Below, one piece after another: positions 7,271 through 11,980 of a stretch of DNA of 11,980 nucleotides. The stretch lies in NCBI GenBank assembly GCA_034437895.1, contig DAOTTO010000024.1, positions 1 to 11,980 on the forward strand, in the 5' to 3' direction. The notes beneath the pieces are model-generated. The model searched no databases and was not told the DNA's origin. It saw only the letters and a program-made list of their open reading frames with translations. This DNA comes from JANRLJ01 sp034437895. Its GTDB lineage: Bacteria > Chloroflexota > Anaerolineae > Aggregatilineales > Phototrophicaceae. The position numbers and the translations under genes are program-made. How positions within the stretch are numbered: the first letter of the stretch is position 1; each line of letters begins with the position of its first letter.

Positions 7271-7305
7271 AAATAAAAAGGCCGCAGCAAAAGCCACGAC
7301 CTTTT
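7271..7305 (-). terminator. Rho-independent terminator of the secreted-protein gene
   Basis: On the minus strand AAAAGGTCG pairs with CGGCCTTTT (plus coordinates 7305-7297 and 7284-7276) over nine pairs including one U-G. The loop is 12 nt and the stem runs directly into TTTTTATTT. This is a good intrinsic terminator about 70 nt after the stop of the 7375-8478 gene. It separates that gene from the kinase operon. On the plus strand the same element has a C/A mismatch. Confidence 0.7.
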
Positions 7306-7325
7306 AACAAGTTATTGATTAAGCG

Positions 7326-7352
7326 AGGCAGGCATAGTGAGTCAGCCTGCCT
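7326..7352 (-). other. GC-rich 3' hairpin after the secreted-protein gene
   Basis: A perfect 8-bp inverted repeat AGGCAGGC (7326-7333) / GCCTGCCT (7345-7352) with an 11-nt loop lies 22 bp past the stop of the minus-strand gene and just before its intrinsic terminator. There is no U-tract of its own, so it is more likely a 3'-UTR stabilising hairpin or the first of tandem terminators. Confidence 0.5.
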
Positions 7353-7374
7353 AAATTAGGCGAAGAAAGTCAAC

Positions 7375-8478
7375 TTACTGACCACTCATCGCGCCCATTG
7401 CTATACCCATAAGCTGGTCAAGCGGGACAACCTGTGCGCCTTCCGGGGCGACAACAGTTGCGGTGTTGATGTCGGCATATTCAATGACACCCGCCACGCT
7501 GATATTAGGGGTGGGTGTATCGGAAGGCTCTCCAGCTTGTGCTGCCACAGCATCAATCGTTGTGCCGTCGACGCTCAGATCAAATGCAGCCGCCACCACA
7601 GTGTTGGTCGCTGGATCAATGACGGTTGAGCTGGTGAAGGTAATGCCTCCCAGCAGAGCGGGCATCATTTCTTGCATTTGTGTCATTTGTTCAGGGGTAA
7701 GTTGTTGCCCTTGGGACTGCATCGAAGCGGAAATGAGTTCCATAAACGCCGGGTCGGCGCTCAGCGCAGCAAAATCAACGGTGGAGACGAACACGGCATA
7801 ACCGTCGGCATCTTCAACGCGAGTTAAGCTAACATAGTCGTTGTCATTCACTGCTTGGAGCAAATTGGTAATAAGGTTGGGGTCAAGGCCACCTGTCGTT
7901 GCGCCGAGTGCTGCCGGGTCAAGCTGACCTGCCAACATCGGGCCAAGTTGTTCAACAGCGCCCGCCAGATCAACACCACCCCAACCGGTCAAGCCAGCAG
8001 CGGATGAACCCAGCAGCGGGGCAAGGGTATCAAAGTTGATATAGCCGATTCCATCCACCAAGCTCAGTTCTAAGCTGATGTCACTGGGCATACCCGTAGC
8101 GACTTCCGCCGGAACAGACAGCGTGAGGTTTAATTCGCCGTCAAAACTGCGGAGCAGCGCGGGAAACGCCGTAATCGCTGCCATCGGGTCGGTGGTATCC
8201 ATGCTCATACCGCTCATCGCGGCGGCATCCAAGCCAGAATATGCACCACCAACAGCCAAGCTGATGGTCACGGGGCCAGTAGCATCGGGAGTATTTTCAA
8301 CGGTGATGTCTAAGTTAGCGGAGAAAGAGGCAGAGCTTGGGCTGATCGTTGTGGCAGTGGTATAGAGGGTGCAGTCTTCAGCAGAAAGATCGCCGCAAAA
8401 CGGTGCGTCCTGTGCAAAGGCAACACTGCCAATACACAAAACCAGTACAAAGAAAAGCAGAAGGCTAAGTTTACGCAT
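7375..8478 (-). CDS. Secreted protein of unknown function
   Basis: A 367-residue protein with a clear Sec signal peptide: basic 'MRKL', a hydrophobic stretch (5-19) and an 'AFA' cleavage site after residue 22. Cys15 lies inside the hydrophobic core but is preceded by Leu, so a lipobox is not convincing. The mature part has two nearby cysteines (Cys28, Cys36) that could form a disulfide, then alternating beta-prone segments rich in Ala, Gly, Leu, Asp and Thr, with no further membrane span. The strand pattern, with phrases such as 'DGELNLTLSVP' and 'GIGYINFDTL', faintly recalls beta-rich lipid-carrier folds of the LolA/LppX kind. That is only an impression and no function is assigned. The start has GGAGA close upstream on the minus strand, and the gene appears monocistronic with its own terminator. 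Confidence 0.85.
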   Translation of the reverse strand: MRKLSLLLFFVLVLCIGSVAFAQDAPFCGDLSAEDCTLYTTATTISPSSASFSANLDITVENTPDATGPVTISLAVGGAYSGLDAAAMSGMSMDTTDPMAAITAFPALLRSFDGELNLTLSVPAEVATGMPSDISLELSLVDGIGYINFDTLAPLLGSSAAGLTGWGGVDLAGAVEQLGPMLAGQLDPAALGATTGGLDPNLITNLLQAVNDNDYVSLTRVEDADGYAVFVSTVDFAALSADPAFMELISASMQSQGQQLTPEQMTQMQEMMPALLGGITFTSSTVIDPATNTVVAAAFDLSVDGTTIDAVAAQAGEPSDTPTPNISVAGVIEYADINTATVVAPEGAQVVPLDQLMGIAMGAMSGQ

Positions 8479-8507
8479 TTTTATCTCCTGAAATTAGGCC
8501 TACTCAT

Positions 8508-8526
8508 GCCCAACACAATGCTGGGC
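8508..8526 (-). promoter_or_regulatory. Compact 5'-UTR hairpin of the secreted-protein gene
   Basis: On the minus strand GCCCAGCA pairs with TGTTGGGC (eight pairs, one G-U) around a 3-nt loop, about 30 nt upstream of the start codon at 8478. It does not cover the GGAGA ribosome binding site. A tight hairpin in this position could stabilise the mRNA 5' end. Confidence 0.4.
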
Positions 8527-8704
8527 GAGATCACAGTATCATTCTATCATCAGAATTCCGTTAAAGTTGATTAAATTTTGTTACAATTGAACCAAATTTC
8601 ACGAAAACTTAATCAGCAGTCAATCGCAAATTTACACTTTACCCTCCTTAAACCTCGCGGACTGTTATGAACCCCACAACACCTTGAAGACGCTTCTCAC
8701 TTGC
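8527..8704. other. Intergenic stretch between divergent genes, no gene seen
   Basis: This AT-rich stretch separates the minus-strand secreted-protein gene from the plus-strand promoter at 8705. No coding frame with a ribosome binding site is visible on either strand. An AAGGAGGG on the minus strand near 8640-8650 is followed by GTG-TAA, not an open frame. It presumably holds the minus-strand promoter, but no convincing -35/-10 pair was found. Confidence 0.4.
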
Positions 8705-8734
8705 TTGACATGCCGCGAACACCTATGTTATAGT
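8705..8734 (+). promoter_or_regulatory. Strong sigma70-type promoter
   Basis: A consensus -35 TTGACA (8705-8710) and a -10 TATAGT (8729-8734, five of six) are separated by 18 bp. This is the best promoter-like sequence in the window. Initiation is expected near 8741, about 394 nt before the RIO kinase start codon. Confidence 0.7.
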
Positions 8735-8740
8735 CTCTTC

Positions 8741-9134
8741 TAGTAACCCGATTTCTCTAGGAGGCGTAAAAAAATTATGGCAGCTTTTAAGACAAGCGCA
8801 TCTGTGTGTAAGAATACGCCTGCCCTCCCCCGGTAGAACTACTTTCGGTCATTCGTATAGAGACTAGATCACTGCTTTCTATACGCAACAACCGTCCACT
8901 TCGTTTCACGGTCAAAGGCAAGGTGTATTCTCAACCCTCAACAAATTACTTTGAGGTAATGTGTTTACGTTTGCTTAGTGACGGCGAAGGGGATTTTATC
9001 CTACATCTTTCTTCTCCCCTGCTGGCAACTGAGTGATTGATTACCTCAAGAATGGCTTGCCGTTTTGCGTTACAGCGTGAACAGCCCACATTTGAGATGA
9101 ATCGAAACTAGATAGAATCAAAGGAAAACCAGCA
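8741..9134 (+). ncRNA. Putative structured leader RNA or small RNA upstream of the RIO kinase
   Basis: The region runs from the expected transcription start to the GTG of the RIO kinase gene and has no long open frame. Several inverted repeats are exact: AGGCGTA 8762-8768 / TACGCCT 8815-8821; CGTATAGA 8854-8861 / TCTATACG 8878-8885; ACCGT / ACGGT around 8891-8912; TTGAGGTAAT 8951-8960 / ATTACCTCAA 9040-9049; and AGGGGA 8988-8993 / TCCCCT 9015-9020 nested inside that 10-bp stem. TTGAGG at 8951-8956 can instead pair with CCTCAA at 8936-8941, so two exclusive folds exist. Signature sequences of tmRNA, RNase P RNA, SRP RNA and the common riboswitches I know were not seen. Whether it is a cis leader or a separate RNA cannot be decided from sequence. 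Confidence 0.4.
8777..8836 (+). CDS. Possible 19-residue leader peptide
   Basis: An ATG at 8777 opens a 19-codon frame ending in TAG (8834-8836), product MAAFKTSASVCKNTPALPR. A full AGGAGG Shine-Dalgarno (8759-8764) lies upstream, though the 12-nt spacing is longer than ideal. The frame begins about 36 nt after the predicted start of the strong promoter transcript. The SD is partly buried in the stem 8762-8768 / 8815-8821, whose right arm lies within the same frame, so ribosome passage would open it. The sequence is not recognised and carries no run of one regulatory amino acid. It may be a regulatory upstream frame or a chance reading. Confidence 0.3.
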   Translation: MAAFKTSASVCKNTPALPR

Positions 9135-10151
9135 GTGTCTTTTCAAGACTATGACTTCGATAAATACGAAGATCAATTTGACCCGATGAAAACAGATCGC
9201 AAAGCACGGCGATCACGTAAACCAAAAACCAAACATACACCCAAGAAATCACAGGCCGCCATGCTTGATGAGGTGGTTGACGACGACGGACTTGAAGGTG
9301 GCTTCGAAACGACATATCAACCCAGCAAGTATGAGGCGACTTGGCTGCTGCAATCGCTCCGCACATTTTACGATCAAAAACTGATCGTCGATGTGCTGGC
9401 ACAGGTCAAAGGCGGCAAAGAAGCGAATGTGTATCGCTGTGAAGCCCATCCCAATACCGGACTTGGCATTGTAGCAGCGAAAGTCTATCGTCCGCGCATC
9501 TTCCGGCAAATTCGCAACGACACCCTCTACCGCGAAGGCCGTGCCGTCCTGACGGAAAGCGGCACTGCCATTAAAGAAACCGATCACCGCACGATGCGAG
9601 CGCTCGGCAAAAACAGCTCCTTTGGGCAACAAGTGGCGCATACGTCATGGTTAATGTATGAGTTCACCACGATGGAAAATCTCTACAAAATAGGCGCATC
9701 CGTCCCGCAGCCGATTGCCGCCGGAGAAAATGCCATTCTGATGACATATTACGGTGACGAAAATATGGCAGCACCGACCTTGAGCGAGATTCGCTTAGAA
9801 CCTGATGAAACCGTTCCGCTTTTCGATGAAGTCCTTCACAATATTGACCTCATGCTGCAAAATGGGCTGATTCATGGTGATCTTTCGGCTTATAACATCC
9901 TCTATTGGGACGATGGCATTACGTTGATCGACTTCCCACAGGTGACTTACAGCGAGCGCAATTCCAACGCTTATATGATTTTAGAGCGTGACATTACCCG
10001 CGTCTGCCAATATTTTGCCGATCAATGCTTACGGCGTGACCCGGCAGTCATCCTCCAGCGGCTTTGGAAGCGCTATATGCAGCGCAACCCCGAATATGTC
10101 AAAGCCGATCTTTCGCGTATGGAAGTGGAAGCCGAGCCAGAAGACGACTAA
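9135..10151 (+). CDS. RIO-family serine/threonine protein kinase
   Basis: A 338-residue RIO-type atypical kinase. The ATP-binding loop is 'KGGKEANVY' (92-100), as in RIO1, followed by catalytic Lys116 in 'VAAKVYRP'. The catalytic loop is 'LIHGDLSAYNIL' with Asp249 and Asn254, and the metal-binding 'LIDFPQ' has Asp266. The APE and activation segments are absent, as expected for RIO kinases. The N-terminus has an acidic stretch (5-20) followed by a strongly basic one (21-38), and the C-terminus is acidic. RIO1/RIO2 work in small-subunit ribosome maturation in archaea and eukaryotes; the targets of bacterial members are largely unknown. The start is GTG with AAAGGA 9 nt upstream (9120-9125). The gene lies behind a long structured leader and a strong promoter and is followed after 57 bp by a CLC gene. 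Confidence 0.92.
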   Translation: MSFQDYDFDKYEDQFDPMKTDRKARRSRKPKTKHTPKKSQAAMLDEVVDDDGLEGGFETTYQPSKYEATWLLQSLRTFYDQKLIVDVLAQVKGGKEANVYRCEAHPNTGLGIVAAKVYRPRIFRQIRNDTLYREGRAVLTESGTAIKETDHRTMRALGKNSSFGQQVAHTSWLMYEFTTMENLYKIGASVPQPIAAGENAILMTYYGDENMAAPTLSEIRLEPDETVPLFDEVLHNIDLMLQNGLIHGDLSAYNILYWDDGITLIDFPQVTYSERNSNAYMILERDITRVCQYFADQCLRRDPAVILQRLWKRYMQRNPEYVKADLSRMEVEAEPEDD

Positions 10152-10173
10152 CGCTCAGAAGCCAAGCTGCTGT

Positions 10174-10208
10174 AAAATGCTCCCATTTTGGAAGTGCGGG
10201 AGCATTTT
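10174..10208 (+). promoter_or_regulatory. Perfect hairpin enclosing the RBS of the CLC gene
   Basis: AAAATGCTCCC (10174-10184) and GGGAGCATTTT (10198-10208) form an exact 11-bp stem with a 13-nt loop. The right arm contains the only Shine-Dalgarno (GGGAG, 10198-10202) of the following gene and ends at the base before its ATG. It could be an intrinsic terminator for the RIO kinase transcript (A-tract, GC core, TTTT), an RBS-masking switch for the CLC gene, or both. Confidence 0.7.
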
Positions 10209-11513
10209 ATGGCGGCTCGGCTGCAACAGATTGGACGTTCTGAACATCTGGCGTTTTTATGGGCGCTGGCAAAATGGATTGTCTTGGGCGGGATGGTTGG
10301 CATCCTCAGCGGAACGGCCTCTGCCCTATTTCTCGTTTTGCTGGAAAAAGCGACGACTTATCGTGTCGCGCATCCTAGCCTCCTATTTTTGCTGCCGCTG
10401 GCGGGATTTGCCGTTGGCTGGACGTATTGGCGCTTCGCCGGAGCAGCCAGCCGAGGCAATAACCTCATCATCGAGCAAGTTCACCTTAACCAGCAAAAAA
10501 TCCCTCTCCGCATGACTCCACTTGTGCTGGCAGGGACACTCCTCACTCATCTTTTCGGCGGGTCGGCGGGACGCGAAGGTACAGCCATCCAAATGGGCGC
10601 GAGTTTAGCCGATGGGTTGCGGCGTGTGCTTGGCTTGCAAAATGAGGATCGTCGCTTAATGCTCATGGCAGGAATCAGCGGCGGATTTGCCTCTGTGTTT
10701 GGAACACCCATCGCAGGATTCGTCTTTGGGATGGAAGTACAAAGTATAGGAAGAATCCGCTACGAGGGCATGATTCCGTGTCTGGTCGCGGCGATTGTGG
10801 GCGATTTTGTCACACGAGCATGGCGCGTCCAACATTCGCATTATCCCCTGATGGCAACCGTCGAAATCGATGCGCTGCTGCTCATCAAAGTCATTATCGC
10901 CGGAATTTGCTTTGGATTAACGAGTCTGCTGTTTATCGAACTCGTCCACCGCATTAAATACCTCTCAAAAAAATATATTGCCTGGTCGCCGCTGCATCCC
11001 GTCATCGGCGGCATGGTCATCATCGCGCTGACGCTTATCGTCGGCAGCCAGGATTATAACGGCTTGAGTCTGCCGCTTATCCAGCAAAGCATGAATGGCA
11101 CAGGCGTTATCGCCATCGCGTTTTTGCTCAAAATCCTGTTTACGACAGTTACGCTCGGTACAGGCTATATGGGCGGCGAGGTCACACCGCTGTTCGTCAT
11201 CGGCGCAACACTCGGTTACACTTTGGGGCGGCTGCTCGGCGTTGATCCGGCATTTTTGGCGGCAGTCGGCTTTGTGGCGGTCTTTGCTGGCGCGAGTAAT
11301 ACCCCATTAGCCTGCACCTTGATGGGTATAGAATTGTTCGGCAGCGGGGCATTGTTGTATCTAGCGGTGGGCTGTTTTGTCGCTTATCTCGCGTCCGGTC
11401 ATCGCGGGATTTACGTCACGCAGTTGATCGGCACATCAAAGGTTCATGGCGCGGATGTGATCCCAGATGAAAGCCTAGAAGTCCACGCAAAACGCCGCAC
11501 TCCTCATTTTTGA
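10209..11513 (+). CDS. CLC-type anion/proton antiporter, CLC-F (fluoride exporter)-like
   Basis: A 434-residue, strongly hydrophobic membrane protein of the CLC family, with roughly ten membrane-spanning helices. The gating-glutamate motif is 'GGSAGREGT' with Glu123, where classical chloride members read GREGP. Further motifs are 'GISGGFASVFGTPIAG' (155-170) and 'GYMGGEVTPLF' (319-329). Residues 83-87 are 'GNNLI' where classical CLCs carry the chloride-binding GSGIP; this, together with 'PLRM' and 'GREGT', matches my knowledge of the CLC-F fluoride/proton antiporters. By naive alignment the inner proton glutamate falls on Val177, next to Glu176. No fluoride riboswitch is visible upstream. The ATG at 10209 is chosen because GGGAG lies 6 nt before it; a TTG at 10188 is in frame but falls in the hairpin loop with no RBS. 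The carbonic anhydrase gene follows after 18 bp, probably co-transcribed. Confidence 0.85.
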   Translation: MAARLQQIGRSEHLAFLWALAKWIVLGGMVGILSGTASALFLVLLEKATTYRVAHPSLLFLLPLAGFAVGWTYWRFAGAASRGNNLIIEQVHLNQQKIPLRMTPLVLAGTLLTHLFGGSAGREGTAIQMGASLADGLRRVLGLQNEDRRLMLMAGISGGFASVFGTPIAGFVFGMEVQSIGRIRYEGMIPCLVAAIVGDFVTRAWRVQHSHYPLMATVEIDALLLIKVIIAGICFGLTSLLFIELVHRIKYLSKKYIAWSPLHPVIGGMVIIALTLIVGSQDYNGLSLPLIQQSMNGTGVIAIAFLLKILFTTVTLGTGYMGGEVTPLFVIGATLGYTLGRLLGVDPAFLAAVGFVAVFAGASNTPLACTLMGIELFGSGALLYLAVGCFVAYLASGHRGIYVTQLIGTSKVHGADVIPDESLEVHAKRRTPHF

Positions 11514-11531
11514 AAATCCAAGGGAAAAACA

Positions 11532-11980
11532 ATGCGTTTTTTGAAGCACCTTTTTGATCGTAACCGCGCTTGGGCGGCTCAAATGCTCGAACAAGACCCA
11601 CAGTTCTTTCAAAAGCTGGTGACGCAGCAAACGCCCGAATACCTCTGGATTGGCTGTGCGGACAGCCGTGTTTCCGCCAATCAAATTATCGACTTAATGC
11701 CGGGTGATGTGTTCGTCCATCGCAACATTGCCAGCGTCGTGGTACATACCGATCTCAACTGTTTGTCCGTGATTCAATACGCGGTGGAAATCCTCAAAGT
11801 GAAGCACATCATTGTTTGCGGTCATTACGGCTGCGGCGGGGTGGAGGCCGCCATGCAGAATCAAGAATATGGCTTGATTGATAACTGGCTGCGGCATCTT
11901 AAGGATATTTATGCCAAACATGCCGTGAGCTTGAACGCTATTGAGGATGAAACACGCCGTTTTGACCGCTTTTGCGAACT
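11532..11980 (+). CDS. can: Beta-class carbonic anhydrase, 3' end beyond the window
   Basis: The first 149 codons of a beta-carbonic anhydrase, still open at the window end. The zinc ligands fall at the same numbering as in E. coli Can: Cys42 and Asp44 in 'GCADSRV', and His98 and Cys101 in 'CGHYGCGG'; 'VHRNIAS' (62-68) is the expected dimer/active-site strand. The enzyme interconverts CO2 and bicarbonate in the cytosol, supplying bicarbonate for carboxylases. The Asp-Arg dyad (Asp44-Arg46) is intact. AAGGG at 11520-11524, 7 nt before the ATG, is a good RBS. The 18-bp distance from the CLC stop suggests one transcript; a shared role in ion/proton balance is conceivable but not shown. About 70 residues are expected to be missing. 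Confidence 0.93.
   Translation, partial: MRFLKHLFDRNRAWAAQMLEQDPQFFQKLVTQQTPEYLWIGCADSRVSANQIIDLMPGDVFVHRNIASVVVHTDLNCLSVIQYAVEILKVKHIIVCGHYGCGGVEAAMQNQEYGLIDNWLRHLKDIYAKHAVSLNAIEDETRRFDRFCE

Noticed and set aside
7254..7307. A 17-codon plus-strand frame encoding a Lys/Ala-rich peptide
   Set aside because: It has no ribosome binding site and its second half coincides with the stem of the minus-strand terminator, which explains the sequence.
9024..9061. GGCAA (9024-9028) / TTGCC (9057-9061) pairing as a pseudoknot with the 10-bp leader stem
   Set aside because: Five base pairs over this distance are expected by chance, and there is no supporting evidence.
8741..9110. tmRNA or RNase P RNA in the long intergenic region
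   Set aside because: The length is suitable, but the tRNA-like TPsiC/CCA end of tmRNA and the GAGGAAAGTCC and ACAGAA segments of RNase P RNA were not found on either strand.
9092..9118. Promoter TTGAGA/TAGAAT immediately before the RIO kinase
   Set aside because: Both hexamers are good but the spacer is only 15 bp, and initiation would leave about 10 nt before the GTG, overlapping the RBS; kept only as a minor alternative.
10152..10208. Fluoride riboswitch before the CLC gene
   Set aside because: The gap is only 57 bp and lacks the conserved GGCGATGG-type 5' segment and pseudoknot partner; only the 11-bp hairpin is present.

Overview
This window looks like chromosomal DNA of a free-living environmental bacterium, most plausibly a Chloroflexota (Anaerolineae-like) lineage. 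That placement is inference: it rests on the gene mixture (a bacterial RIO-family kinase, a CLC-type antiporter of the fluoride-exporter subgroup, receiver-only signalling proteins) and on intergenic AACCACAAAG-type palindromic repeats, a type I recall from several environmental phyla. No rRNA, tRNA, CRISPR array, transposase or phage gene is visible.

Layout. Left, plus strand (1-2768): the C-terminal PUA end of glutamate 5-kinase (proB), an alpha/beta hydrolase, and a complete gamma-glutamyl phosphate reductase (proA). proB and proA catalyse consecutive steps of proline synthesis. Here they are split by the hydrolase, which has a ~70-bp imperfect palindrome of the same repeat family on each side. 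Next on the plus strand come a stand-alone CheY-like receiver (2878-3249) and a diacylglycerol-kinase-family lipid kinase (3359-4279).

Centre, minus strand (8478 down to 4345): a secreted protein of unknown function with its own terminator, then an apparent three-gene signalling operon. This consists of a membrane histidine kinase, a receiver with a long Pro/Thr/Ser/Ala-rich tail whose start codon overlaps the kinase stop (TAATG), and a second receiver-only protein. None of the three receivers in the window has a DNA-binding output domain, so phosphotransfer to protein partners is more likely than direct transcription control.

Right, plus strand (8705-11980): a strong sigma70-type promoter, about 400 nt of leader with several hairpins (one covering the Shine-Dalgarno of a possible 19-residue leader peptide, and one segment with two mutually exclusive pairing partners), a RIO-type protein kinase, a CLC antiporter resembling the CLC-F (fluoride/proton) subgroup, and the start of a beta-class carbonic anhydrase cut by the window end. 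The CLC ribosome binding site lies inside a perfect 11-bp stem-loop directly before its ATG.

The items most worth following up are the leader upstream of the RIO kinase, the RBS hairpin of the CLC gene, and the repeat-flanked hydrolase between proB and proA. Nothing in the window demonstrates an entirely new defence or mobile system.
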